From: Anthopleura xanthogrammica
Lineage: Eukaryota > Cnidaria > Anthozoa > Actiniaria > Actiniidae
NCBI GenBank assembly: GCA_964019055.1
Contig: OZ025206.1
Location: 15,349,291 to 15,413,290, forward strand
Length of the DNA: 64,000 nt
Reading direction: 5' to 3'
Shown here: piece after piece, positions 10,401 to 19,025 of the stretch
Layout: every line of letters begins with the position of its first letter
Position numbering within the stretch: the stretch's first letter is position 1
Translations under genes and position numbers: made by a program
The notes under the pieces: model-generated
Seen by the model: the letters and a program-made list of their open reading frames with translations, nothing else
Database searches by the model: none
Told to the model about the DNA's origin: nothing

Positions 10401-13391
10401 TAATATTCAATTTTTGAATCATATTTTTTCATGACTGATACCATGCACTGAATCTTCATTTAATCCATTTTTCAGGAAAATTCGAGTGTTCAAAAGAAAT
10501 CCTCACTATCGCCGCCATGTTACAGATTCATCACGTGTTTGTCAGTCCGTCCAATCAAAAGGCAGCTGCGGTAATGTATTTTTATACGTAGTTGCCCAAA
10601 GCGGGAAGCACGGGTGGCGTAGCGATGAGAGCGCTTGTCTCTCACCAATGCGATCCAGGTTTGAGTCCCGCGGGGCTCGGTGTCGTATGTGAGTAAAGTT
10701 GCTTCCTGGTTCTCTCCTGTGATTCAAGGGTTTTTCTCCGTTTTTTCCTCCCTCCGTAAAAATCAACTTCTAAATTCCAATTGAAATCCATTGGAAAAAG
10801 AGACACTCTGTGGAATCCTCTGTTAATTCCCATGTATTTATTATATCCCCATTTAATATCCCATGTAGTGATTACTGTAACACATGTTCTGATAGTACTC
10901 CTTTTCCTCTTTTCATTTTAAGGAAAGAGCTCGCCGAAAATTTGCTGTTTATGAAGGTGATCATCTGACCTACCTGAATGTATACCAGGCCTTTGTCAAG
11001 GTATGTGATGTAGTTCATTTATTTTTTAAAGCCTTGGAGCGGATCAGGGTAGAAAAGAAATTAAAGGGAGAGCGAAGGAGAATAGACCCTTTCATTTTCC
11101 TATTTCATGTTTGAGTTTTATCCATGTTCATGTGTCTTCTCGTGCGCAATCTTTATCAAACAAAGAAATAATACTCTAAGGAATGACACGTGGTCTGAAA
11201 TAATGGGTAAACATTAAACATAAGCTAAAATGTTCTATACACTGCTAATGTTGATTTTTATGGAAGAAGAAAAAGCGAGGGACACGGAGAGAAACCTGAA
11301 ATGACAAATATAATTGACATTGAGTTCAGAAACGATCTTGTACCCCATTGGCAACATTGCTACTCCATCCATTTTTTTCCAAAAAGCCGATCATTTGATG
11401 GTTACACTCCTGATAGTTTGCCCCAATAGCCACTAATTTTGTAGATGTTTTGCAGCATAAACAGAGTTCTCGCTGGTGTCAAGAAAACTTCGTCAATTAC
11501 AAAGGTAATTTATCTATGTATATATGTCAACTTTGAATATTATTATTTAGTAATATATCTTTCTTTCTTTCCTGTCTTTCTTGTTAAGGACTAAAACATG
11601 CAGTGAAAATCAGAGAACAGTTGAAGAAGCTGTTGTTACATTTTAACATACCGATTTTAACCTGCGATGGTAAGGATAAACACTAATACTGTTGTACTTC
11701 ATTAATCCTATCCTATAGTTGAAACATGAGTGAGCAGAGAGCAAGCTTATCTTCTAAGCGCAGGCGTCCTCAAGTCGCAGACACACGGTTCAACATCGCG
11801 CGCAAAATTGCAGGCAATGTTTTTGAACTAGGATCGTTTTCCACTTCAGCAACATCGAGTGCGACAAATTGGGTCGTGTGACATGGCTCGCAAAATCGAT
11901 TGCCTGCAACATTGCGCGCAATGTTGCACCGTGTCCGTAGCTTTAGGGTTGCGCAACACTCATTGGAAGTGAAACGTTGCGTTGCCTGTGGTCTCCTAGT
12001 CTAAGAATGCGTTGCGTCTCTCCGTTTTGTTTTTCAGTAATGTGTATATACGTGTCTATTTTTCCATACATTTTCCAGGTGATGTTGATCCGGTCTGTCG
12101 ATGTATCGTTTCTGGTTTCTTCGCCAATGCAGCGCGCTTACACCCCAGTGGATCCTACAGGTAAGACACAACGTGCACTATTTGTCCTTCATGCAACAAG
12201 AATTCACCCCTCCGAAGACTGATAACACTCACGAGTACATTCCAAGTTGGGATTGTGGGACTGAGTTTAGGGGCAATTATATCTCTTCCAGGGAGAACCC
12301 ACGTAACAAGAACATGATAAAATAGATAAAAAGACAACAGAATGATATATGCTATCAGTATATTCCATCAACCGAGTGCCTCGTAGGTTCTCCTATGACC
12401 TCGTAGGTCTTTTTTTAGTTCGATAAACAAGCTTAAGCTGCATCGTGGTCTAGCTGTGGTACAAACAACACACAAACACTGTTGAATCCTCTCTAAATTG
12501 AGCCATGATGTAATTACCAGCGTTTTGCAAATAAATGAATATTTTTTCATGTGTTTGTTTTAGGACCATACGGGATGGTCACCCTCTACACGTTCATCCC
12601 AATTCAGTACTTTATGCTGAACAACCGCCTGAATGGTGAGTCAGTTGTTGTGTGCATTCGCTAGGTACTAGCTAAATAAGACTGACAGCAAAGCTATCTG
12701 GGAAACATTCTACCTTCCCCACCCTCCCCTTATCATCCCCCCTCCTTCTCCAGACCCCTCGGTCAATTTTTCATTTCGCCTGGTATTTACCGGTAAAACC
12801 TGTTTTCTTTTCTAGGGTCATTTATCACGAAATTCTACAGACGTCTAAATATTACATGAGAGATGTTACAAAGGTAACAACCGCTTCCTAAGACTTACAA
12901 GGACCACGTATCATTCTCTTGAAAAATAGGATTTATTGCTCGAGTTGTATCCATGATACTCTAGAGAATGACACGTCAAGGCTTGAAAAAACAGCCGGTC
13001 AACAGACAATGTCCAGCCAGAATTGGAAGTTGTCCGGTTAAATCTTTGCCTTGCGGGTCATTTTGACCAGTAACTTTGAGTCAGAAACAAGAATGACCAA
13101 GCTAATACTAATTTGGCCGGTCATCATGACTGGTGACTGAACGACCGTTATTTCAAGCCCTACACGTGGTTTGAAATGGGAAAACATTACGCCCAAGCTA
13201 AAGAAGTTTATTGATGCTTATCTTTTCAGATCGAACCATCATGGCTTTACGAATTAGCACCTCACTATTACGAGTACGGCACTGTAAGTCACAATTATCG
13301 TTCATTATTTCCTTTAATTCAGTATTCATTTCGATACATTTTGCCTTTTCAGGATCGAGAGATTGCTGCTAAAAGAGCGAAACTGGATTAA
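1442..13391 (+). CDS. DHX35: DHX35, DEAH-box RNA helicase, complete, 32 coding exons
   Basis: The spliced model encodes 696 aa, close to the roughly 703 aa of vertebrate DHX35, a DEAH/RHA helicase found in late (C-complex) spliceosomes. Exons: 1442-1478, 1913-2040, 2306-2389, 2483-2491, 2776-2853, 3169-3273, 3612-3673, 4009-4078, 4341-4400, 4531-4574, 4916-4984, 5388-5484, 5987-6018, 6448-6529, 6692-6730, 6941-6998, 7368-7421, 7579-7653, 8252-8275, 8394-8442, 8811-8886, 9110-9164, 9586-9681, 10476-10570, 10923-11000, 11456-11504, 11589-11669, 12079-12160, 12564-12635, 12816-12873, 13230-13283, 13353-13391. All phases join. Motifs: GETGCGKST (Walker A, 74-82), [12 protein letters not shown] (173-176), SAT (205-207), [15 protein letters not shown], and QRAGRAGR (motif VI, 384-391), followed by winged-helix, ratchet and OB regions. 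The start was chosen because [13 protein letters not shown] matches the family N-terminus. Exon 4 is a 9-nt microexon followed by a GC donor. Introns carry SINEs, short TIR elements and minisatellites. Confidence 0.95.
2483..2491 (+). other. DHX35: DHX35 exon 4: 9-nt microexon with a GC-AG intron downstream
   Basis: After a long T-tract and an AG at 2481-2482, nine bases encode Ile-Pro-Gln, exactly the residues that follow GKSTQ in this helicase family. They are followed by GCAAGT, the classic form of a GC 5' splice site. Skipping the exon keeps the frame but removes three residues directly after the P-loop. Confidence 0.85.
3323..3508. repeat. Short TIR element (family 1), copy in a DHX35 intron
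   Basis: The ends are inverted copies: attacacccatttttataat at the left and a matching attatgaaaataggtgt at the right. The interior holds a second inverted pair built around aattttcaaccat and ggttgaaaattt. A second copy sits at 7073-7235. No coding capacity is seen. Confidence 0.65.
5594..5930. repeat. Short TIR element (family 10) split by a SINE
   Basis: The left piece (5594-5619, tatagacccctagcagcact) and the right piece (about 5874-5926, with aatgcagctcaattaggagg) are contiguous in another copy at 38666-38738. Between them lies a SINE-like sequence. This is therefore an older element interrupted by a younger one. Confidence 0.5.
5620..5875 (+). repeat. tRNA-derived SINE copy (family S)
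   Basis: It shares the family tail seen at 10680-10790: a tcggtgtcgtatgtgagcag-like block, then ggttctctcctgtg, caagggtttttctcc and ttttcctccctcc. The tRNA-like head is degraded. It lies in DHX35 intron 12. Confidence 0.55.
6050..6435. repeat. Tetranucleotide CATC-type microsatellite
   Basis: An imperfect array of ccat/ccac units fills most of DHX35 intron 13. It creates a spurious open frame of Ser, His, Pro and Ile residues. Confidence 0.85.
6785..6905 (+). repeat. SINE tail fragment (family S)
   Basis: It contains the family tail blocks ttctccaggttccccagttt, ctccctctgtac, aattccaattcaatctgtgc and gccctgacatgatcagccca. No tRNA-like head is visible. It lies within DHX35 intron 15. Confidence 0.45.
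7073..7235. repeat. Short TIR element (family 1), second copy in a DHX35 intron
   Basis: It has the same ends and internal inverted pair as the copy at 3323-3508, with ttacacccattttcataatt at the left and aattataaaaatggttgtaa at the right. Confidence 0.65.
7971..8194. repeat. Short TIR element (family 5) in a DHX35 intron
   Basis: It begins agtgcttcccaatcac and ends with an imperfect inverted match (gcttgctatggagaagcaag). Its interior shares the tttgattgatgt/ccaccaaaa blocks with a second copy at 52621-52982. Confidence 0.5.
9238..9440. repeat. GTT/GCT trinucleotide microsatellite
   Basis: An imperfect (GTTGCT)n array in DHX35 intron 22 gives long spurious poly-Leu (plus) and poly-Asn/Ser (minus) frames. 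Confidence 0.85.
9700..10340. repeat. Minisatellite, 102-bp period, plus flanking CATC repeats
   Basis: Three full copies of a 102-bp unit (ccatccattcttcctaccac ... cttgccacttatccatcc) run head to tail from about 9790 to 10090, followed by degenerate units. The frame it produces repeats every 34 residues, which shows the exact period. It lies in DHX35 intron 23. Confidence 0.85.
10598..10800 (+). repeat. tRNA-derived SINE, best-preserved copy of family S
   Basis: The head looks like a tRNA promoter: an A-box-like tggcgtagcgat at 10615-10626 and a B-box-like ggtttgagtcc at 10659-10669. Next comes the family body (gtgtcgtatgtgagtaaagt, ggttctctcctgtgattcaa, gggtttttctccg, ttcctccctccgtaaaaatc, ttctaaattccaattg). 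Related copies or tails occur at 5620, 6785, 18018, 22235, 33690 and 34395, and on the minus strand around 24360-25340. It lies in DHX35 intron 24. Confidence 0.65.
11773..11942. repeat. Foldback element (family 4)
   Basis: The palindromic ends are cagacacacggttcaacatc at the left and gcgcaatgttgcaccgtgtc at the right, with an internal gcaggcaatgttt and cgattgcctgcaac pair. Related elements are at 17558-17690 and 59322-59480. Confidence 0.6.
12901..13210. repeat. Foldback element (family 2) interrupted by another element
   Basis: The outer sequence is the family that ends tggtctgaaatgggaaaaca, ttacgcccaagctaaa. The best uninterrupted copy is at 17222-17388. Here it is split by a roughly 185-bp family 3 element at 12977-13161. 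Confidence 0.6.
12977..13161. repeat. Short TIR element (family 3) nested in family 2
   Basis: The ends are ggcttgaaaaaacagccggt and gaccgttatttcaagccc. The hexamer acacgt stands on both sides (12971-12976 and 13162-13167), consistent with a target-site duplication. The same family occurs at 50972-51150 with agggctcaaaataacggccg ends. Confidence 0.65.
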
Positions 13392-13748
13392 ATCAAGGGA
13401 GAAAAAAGGAATCTTACAGCAGAATTCTTTTATGCTAAAATGTATATTTTTTGGTTATTATATGGAAAATTTTAATGCAATTAAAAAATTGATTTTGAAT
13501 TCACGACAAGATAATCAGTGAAAAGCGGGCTTTTCTTAGTTTCTGTTGCAATTCTCTAGGAACGTTTGCACGACCGTTCTCGTATCCAGCCTTACGATCA
13601 TTCTGTTGTTTTATGTTTGTTTGTTCGTTCATTCATTTTTCTGTTTTATCTTCCTTCCTGATTGTCCTGTTTGTTGGTACGTTGGTTTAAATGTTTCCAA
13701 CCCTTGGCCTGATATAGAACACAATGGTATGACATATTCCATTCATTA
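13392..13748. other. DHX35 / GTPBP10 convergent 3' region
   Basis: The two genes converge tail-to-tail with 357 bp between stop codons. No other gene is seen. The 42-bp stretch 13696-13738 is a degraded copy of GTPBP10 exon 8 sequence at 13788-13829. It encodes the same VIPL(S/C)SISGQGLE segment on the minus strand but lies past the stop codon. Confidence 0.6.
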
Positions 13749-16700
13749 TTACCACACTATCATATCCCTGAGTCGTTGTGTAATCTCTTCCAACCCTTGG
13801 CCTGATATAGAAGACAGTGGTATGACTTGTTCAAATTCAATAGTGTCGCTAGTCAAATCCCTTGGCAGTTGCTTCTTTGCCAACTCTTGTAAGTGGAAAT
13901 CTGTTGGAATGTCCTGTAGGATACTGGATAAACCTGTTGAAGAGTTAAACCAACCTAATCAATCCTTAGTCTACTAGTCCATTAAAATTAGGGGACTTTC
14001 ATTTATTAGTCGGTACGGGGGAGGGGGGGTCGGCAAGATCACCTGTTGTCTTTCCCAAATATTACCCAACCCGATAACATGAGATTCCTACAGCCCGGTA
14101 AGGGCGAGAAGCCATCAAACTTGGTATCAGTTTCCAAAGGTCTTTGTGCGTGTCTCTACGTTTTTATCAAACAATTCTTACATATGTCTAAAATGTTATT
14201 GTAAGTGGGAATAACCATATTGTTTACGTTTGTTTCTTCCACTATTTTTTTTAATATAATACCGAGCTTTCGCACTTCTAGTGCATCATCAGGGCGATGA
14301 TGACGGTAATATTGACATCACGATTTACCGAAAGAAAACACACACAGACAGATATCTTCACTTCCAAAGCCATCATCCACCCCAGCACAAGGCTAGTGTC
14401 GTCCGGACTCTTCATCACAGGGCGAACAGCCTATTAACTAACAAAGATCATCAGAACACAGAACGAAAAAATGTCAACCAAGCGCTTGCTGGAAATGGAT
14501 ACCCCAAGTCGTTCCTGAAAAGGTATAACAAGGTAAAGGAATCTAACCAAAAACAAAGTGAGGAAGAAGAAAGAAAAGGTTTTGCTACGCTGCCTTATGT
14601 CGAAGGTGTCACAGAAAGAATACAAAGAATTCTACAGAGGCATAAAATCAAGACAGCTGTGAGACCGGTATCAACATTAAGACAGTCCTTGTCAAGACCA
14701 AAAGATGTGGTGCCCAATGAGAAGAAAACAGGCGTTGTGTATGAAATCCCTTGTGCTGACTGTGACCTGGTCTACATTGGTGAGACAGGAAGATCATTGT
14801 CAACCAGAACTAAAGAACACAAGGCCAGTGTTCGGTTAGCCAAGGTTGAAACCTCTGCTCTATCAGAACATTGTAGCAAGAGTAACCACAATGTTGCATG
14901 GGATGACGTTAAGATCCTCGCAAGTGAAAGCAGATGGCACCAGAGAAAATGGACTGAGGCTTGTCTCATAGCTAAAAACAATAATGTAATATTTAATAGA
15001 GATAGCGGAAGGACAATCCCGCCATGCTACGAACCTATTCTCAAAAAATTCTTATAATTTTCTAAATTATTTCTTTAATGTTTGCTTTCATTCATTCATC
15101 CATCCATTCATTCATTCATTCATTCATTCATTCATTCATACATTCATACATTCATACATTCATACATTCATACATTCATACATTCATACATTCATACATT
15201 CATACATTCATACATTCATACATTCATACATTCATACATTCATACATTCATTCATTCATTCATTCATTCATTCACTCATTCACTCATTCATCCATTCATT
15301 CATTTATTCATTCATTCTTTCATTTATTCATTCATTCTTTTATTCATTCTTTCATTCATTAATCATATTTATTTATCTTATTTTATATAGTTTATTTATA
15401 TTTATCTTAGGTCCTATCTAGAATTGGTTTAAACCGTACATTAGTGTTCATAAGTTCTTTTGCTCGCGCTTTATTTTCTACAGTGCGCGCTCTGTCTCTT
15501 TCCTGTTAGGTTCGTTTAGATCTGTTTATACACGTAGATCGTATTGTTTCTCTGATTGGTCCTTAAATTCGTAAAACGCAAATCGCACGCGCTTATAGTC
15601 TTTAAATAATTTGAATCGTTGTAAAACATACTTTTCGCCCTGATGATGCACTAGAAGTGCGAAAGCTCGGTATTATATTAAAAAAAATAGTGGAAGAAAC
15701 AAACGTAAACAATATAAATTCTTACATATACCAGCATGCACAAGATCATGGTCGTAAACTTCTATTCGTGTGCATATTATCTTGGATATTATAAATAGAC
15801 CTACCTCGTTCATTGAGCGTGTTCAGCTCCTCCATAAACTCCTTGTACTTCATCCCAGCATCGTCTGTATCCATCTTACTCAGTATCAGTATCTTGGGTC
15901 TGTATGCGAGACTGTTATCATGCGAGTATAGCTCCTTTAGAAAAAGAACAAGAATATTCCACCATGATTTACCTGTGACATCCCTTTCATACAAGCCCAA
16001 AAGATCATATTTTGTTAAGAGAGTATGAAGTAAGGGAGCACATTTACCATACATCTACGACTATCCCCATGAAAATGATTTGAAAATCTATTTTTAGCTC
16101 CGAGCGCAGCTATTTTTAGCTGCGCGCGCATCCTGAACTGAATCAGGAATCCCATGATTAAAAATTTTAGGCTGCGCGCGGAGCTAAAAATATATTTTCA
16201 AATAATTATCATAGGGCACAGAGATGTGCTCTCTTACTCTCTTGATTTTGTTATCTTACAAAGCGTTATCTTACTTTTGCTAGAAGGCACAAGGACTGGA
16301 ATGCCGTTCTTTGTGGGTGTTTCTCGGACAACTGGAAACCGTTGATATCAACCTAAAGAAGAGGAACAAAATATATGAATAAATTGTGAACTTTATCGTT
16401 CGATACCAATGCTGGTCAGCAATTTGTCTGGCTTGCTCCGTGTAGCACCAAAAACTTGTCTCGCAATCACGTTAAACTTACCACTAGGGCCAAGACTTTT
16501 GTTCGTTCAACATGTTTCAGGAATTTATGCCCCATTCCTCTATTGAAGTGCGCTCCCTCCACCAGTCCTGGTAGATCAGCTATGCTCACCTAAGAAGCAC
16601 AAGAGGCAAGAGACAGTGATGAAGTAGTAAACTTTGATATCGCTCGATTATCCCCCAGGATCAGGGAATAAGAGGCGAATAAACTCGTCTGTAGTGGAAC

Positions 16701-18451
16701 TTCCATTATCATGTCTATCCCAGGAAAGGAAAAAATAACCTTGCCTTAAGGTGCGGTAATGCGAGGAACAAAATCGTGCAATTTGATGTGCAACATTGTT
16801 GCGTTGGAAGTTGCAGAGTGAATGTTGCTCGTATTACCACCCCGCGCGCAATAAATGTTCTTTGTCGCAGAGAATAGAAAGAGCTTCTACTTCTGCCACG
16901 AAGTCGCGCAACAAAATTTTGTTGTCACACGAAAGCCGTGGCTTTATCAATCTCCTTGCTTCCCTATAGGACCGTCGCATTACCTGGAAAAGATCCGGAA
17001 ACTCCAGCATCCCTATTGATGGACGAATAGTTGTAACTGTTAAATCAAAAAACAGAATTCGTATTAGTTAAAGCTGTATTGGTCAAACAAAAAGGAGACG
17101 ATTTCCAGCTCACTCACAAGGAAAATCTCCAGTTTTGACTGTTGCTCGACTCAGCTCACCAAGAAGAGTGGATTTGCCAGCATTCGGAAACCTGGAATGA
17201 AAAAGAACACGAGACTTTAAGAGACCTTTAGTTTTTAGCTTTGGCGTAATGTTCTCCCATTTCATACCACATGGAATATTCTCTTGAGAATAAATACTTT
17301 GTTTAGTTGTATCCAAAGAAATGACACTCTTGGGAATGACACTTGGTCTGAAATGGGAAAACATTACGCCCAAGGTAAAAAGGGTCTATTGGCCTAACCA
17401 TAAGCACTGCGTGGTAAGAAAAACTAAGAAGTTACATGGTCATCTTTACAAGAAAGGTCGGATGATAACCATGTTTATAGCAATGAAAGGGAGCGTCTTC
17501 TCCCAATGTTTGTTTGAGATCATGAGCCCATGACGATCAGCATAACAGACCTACTGTTAAGGTGCGGATACACGGGCTAACAAGGTTGCACGCAATCGAT
17601 TTTGCGAGCCATGTCACACGATGCAATTTGTTGCACGCAATGCTGACCCTACTTCATAAATATTGCGCGCAATGTTGCACCTTTACTTACCCAATTAGTC
17701 CAACATCTGCGATCAGCTTGAGATCGAGGGTTATCATCTGAGGTCGTCCTTTCTCCCCGCACCAGCCTTCCTTTGATGGATTTCCACCTTCTCCTCCTTG
17801 TGCAACCAGGAGTCTGGATCCTACTGAATTCAACTGACCCAGAACATGTCCATCGTCCGTTGATACAGTGGTTCCAGGAGGAACTGGTAAGACTAGATCC
17901 AGGCCACGCCGTCCTTTTTTCTTCCTTTTTTCTTTCCTAAAGACGTGGATGACAATATAAAGGTCAGCACGCAGGAGGCAAAAGTCCCTTGATTCGAGGG
18001 ATTTTCTCACCCCGAAAAACCTAAATTAGATTTCAATTAGATTTCAGTGAGTAAGCCCTGACTTTGATCAGCCCAGCGGTTATTTCAGGGTTCGATCTGT
18101 GAGTTAGCTGTGCCCCGACTTTGATCAGCCCGAGGGTTGTTTCAGGGTATTGATAAAGTTGGAAGCATGTGTAGACAAGAAGATTTTAATCAGTACTCAC
18201 GTAAAATGTTCGCCATGACTGGCTATGAGACGCCTGTTTTCCTTTAAGGAGAAATGTTGTAGAGCTGCCCCCTCCTGACACTGAATAATCACGTGACCAC
18301 CATTCCCACCCAGACCAGCATAAGTAGGCGATCCCTGGCCACCACTCCCACCTCGGACATACAAGCGAACATGGTCGCTTAGCCTGGTCCGCTCTGAAAC
18401 CTGAAGAAATAAGTCCAACATAAGTTCGATGCAACTGTTGCGCGCAACCAT
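13749..18451 (-). CDS. GTPBP10: GTPBP10-like Obg-family mitochondrial GTPase, 8 exons
   Basis: Exons in gene order: 18451-18201, 17936-17691, 17191-17118, 17036-16984, 16589-16482, 16352-16275, 15934-15805, 13933-13749; 374 aa, against 387 in human. GTPBP10 (ObgH2) is a mitochondrial GTPase needed for large mitoribosomal subunit assembly. The Obg glycine-rich domain starts at [12 protein letters not shown]. The G domain has G1 GFPNAGKST (166-174), G3 [10 protein letters not shown] (213-222), G4 as SKMD (289-292, Ser where the family has Asn), and G5 [10 protein letters not shown]. The start is uncertain. The ATG at 18451 gives an unspliced N-terminus, but a strong acceptor (ttatttcttcag) at 18403-18401 would start exon 1 at 18400 in phase 0. 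That acceptor could join an upstream exon, possibly of the 19-25.8 kb gene. The last intron (13934-15804) holds the Penelope-like element. Confidence 0.85.
14217..14297. repeat. Penelope-like element, left terminal inverted repeat (81 bp)
   Basis: It is the exact reverse complement of 15635-15715, including an 8-base homopolymer run. Perfect identity over 81 bp argues for a recent insertion. Confidence 0.9.
14268..14292 (-). ncRNA. Hammerhead-like ribozyme core in the left pLTR
   Basis: Read on the minus strand: CTGATGA, one extra T, GCAC-loop-GTGC (stem II), then GAAA. This is the arrangement of the conserved hammerhead core. The extra base before stem II and the very short possible stem III mean activity is unproven. 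Hammerhead motifs in Penelope-like pLTRs are established knowledge. Confidence 0.55.
14281..15057 (+). pseudogene. Penelope-like polyprotein C-terminus: RT tail plus GIY-YIG endonuclease
   Basis: The 258 codons correspond only to the C-terminal part of a Penelope-like protein. The frame opens inside the left inverted repeat, so its first residues are not genuine. Residues 12-50 ([16 protein letters not shown] and following) match the end of the reverse transcriptase. The endonuclease domain follows: GVVYEIPC (151-158), a C-x2-C pair (C158, C161), YIGETGR (165-171), EH (179-180) and a TEACLI segment carrying the likely catalytic Glu (E226). The fingers and palm of the reverse transcriptase, including the catalytic aspartates, are missing, so the copy cannot be autonomous. 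There are no internal stops or frameshifts, again suggesting a young copy. Confidence 0.85.
15088..15365. repeat. CATT/CATA tetranucleotide array inside the Penelope-like element
   Basis: About 275 bp of cattcat and cattcatacattcatac units lie between the ORF stop (15055-15057) and the right inverted repeat. They give overlapping Phe-Ile-His-Ser open frames that are not genes. Confidence 0.9.
15635..15715. repeat. Penelope-like element, right terminal inverted repeat (81 bp)
   Basis: It is the exact reverse complement of the left copy at 14217-14297. Confidence 0.9.
15640..15664 (+). ncRNA. Hammerhead-like ribozyme core in the right pLTR
   Basis: CTGATGA at 15640-15646, stem II GCAC (15648-15651) with GTGC (15657-15660), and GAAA at 15661-15664. 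The following AGCTC could form a 2-bp stem III ending in a cleavable C at 15668. It is the mirror of the minus-strand core in the left repeat. Activity might need a dimer, as proposed for minimal hammerheads of this class. Confidence 0.55.
16070..16212. repeat. Palindromic element in a GTPBP10 intron
   Basis: The inverted ends are ttgaaaatctatttttagct and agctaaaaatatattttcaa, extended inward by gc-rich gcagc and gctgcgcgc arms. It is a compact foldback of about 140 bp between GTPBP10 exons 6 and 7. Confidence 0.6.
16752..16935. repeat. Dispersed foldback-like repeat (family 6)
   Basis: It shares a long colinear match with 54680-54836 (tgcaacattgttgcgttgga, gttgctcgtattaccacc, agaaagagcttctacttctg). 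The ends are partly palindromic (aacaaaatcgtgcaa and aacaaaattttgttg). Confidence 0.55.
17222..17388. repeat. Foldback element (family 2), intact copy
   Basis: The left arm (agctttggcgtaatgttctc, ccatttcataccac) is the inverted image of the right arm (ttggtctgaaatgggaaaac, attacgcccaaggt). Partial or diverged copies of the same arm occur near 11175, 13165, 24225, 31840 and 60180. It lies in GTPBP10 intron 2. Confidence 0.7.
17558..17690. repeat. Foldback element (family 4)
   Basis: It contains ggttgcacgcaatcgatttt, gcgagccatgtcacacgatg and tattgcgcgcaatgttgcac, the same blocks as 11773-11942 and 59322-59480. It abuts the donor of GTPBP10 exon 2. Confidence 0.5.
18018..18150 (+). repeat. SINE tail fragment (family S), about two tail units
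   Basis: It contains actttgatcagcccagcggt, tatttcagggttcgatctgt and gagttagctgtgccccgact, the tail unit that is expanded at 34555-35020. Confidence 0.5.
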
Positions 18452-18734
18452 GACATCTCAATGTGTGTTACGAGCAAATTTACAGAAGTAGAATATGGAT
18501 ATTTTCACCTTAACGGCGACCCTGTCTACTGATACACCAAGGCTGGCCTTACACGGAACGTGTCAAAAGGTAAAGCGTCCTTATTTTACGTCGGTAGCTC
18601 GTAATAGTCATTGACTAATAAACTTGAGGCCGACGGTGCGTTCATTTTACCCCCCCCCCCCTCTCTACATCAGTGCTCCGTTTTATGGGCATTTAAAGCT
18701 AATTAAATATACACAGAAAGAAAAGAAGTCAAAA

Positions 18735-18822
18735 CAAGGATGCAAAAGTCACTGGGAATCGAACTCGGACCTCTTGCACCGAAGGCCGCGCACTAACCAA
18801 CTGTGCCATCCTTGTTCCTTGA
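18735..18822 (-). repeat. tRNA-like sequence (SINE head or tRNA pseudogene)
   Basis: On the minus strand an A-box-like tggcacagttgg (18808-18797) and a B-box-like gagttcgattc (18766-18756) are spaced as in a tRNA. A perfect 10-bp inverted pair (aacaaggatg and catccttgtt) closes the segment like an acceptor stem. Extra bases between the T-arm and that pair argue against a functional tRNA. It lies just upstream of GTPBP10. Confidence 0.5.
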
Positions 18823-19025
18823 GTGTCGAATTTTTAACCGTTGAAAAGTTTGATCAGTACGTACATACCATTTACACGGAACCGTCTCTTTCATTTGCAC
18901 GACTAGGCGTTTGGATTTTTGTTAGGCCGGATAGCACAGTTCCTGGACTGACTAGCCTCTCATACATGTAAAAATGCTTTTATGTTTCCACGTGAACACG
19001 AAGCAAGTCAGTCCAGGTCGCCATA

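Larger units (their letters stand above)
14186..15716 (+). mobile_element. Penelope-like retroelement, 5'-truncated, with inverted terminal repeats
   Basis: The element has perfect 81-bp inverted repeats (14217-14297 and 15635-15715), a GIY-YIG endonuclease-containing ORF fragment, and an identical 13-bp sequence (aattcttacatat) on both sides (14173-14185, 15717-15729) that I read as the target-site duplication. About 31 bp lie between the left duplication and the left repeat. Penelope-like elements are known for inverted or tandem terminal repeats (pLTRs) with such short tails. A tetranucleotide array fills most of the segment after the ORF. It is inserted in the last intron of GTPBP10, opposite to that gene's direction. 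Confidence 0.85.

Noticed and set aside
13546..13977. 143-aa plus-strand ORF with an internal repeat
   Set aside because: Antisense of GTPBP10 exon 8 and its downstream duplicated fragment; the minus strand reads the recognisable GTPase C-terminus.
15078..15390. Overlapping Phe-Ile-His-Ser repeat proteins
   Set aside because: Tetranucleotide CATT/CATA array; several frames are open because of the repeat, not coding constraint.
18735..18822. Functional tRNA gene
   Set aside because: A- and B-box-like motifs are present, but extra bases separate the T-arm from the closing stem, so a SINE head or pseudogene is more likely.
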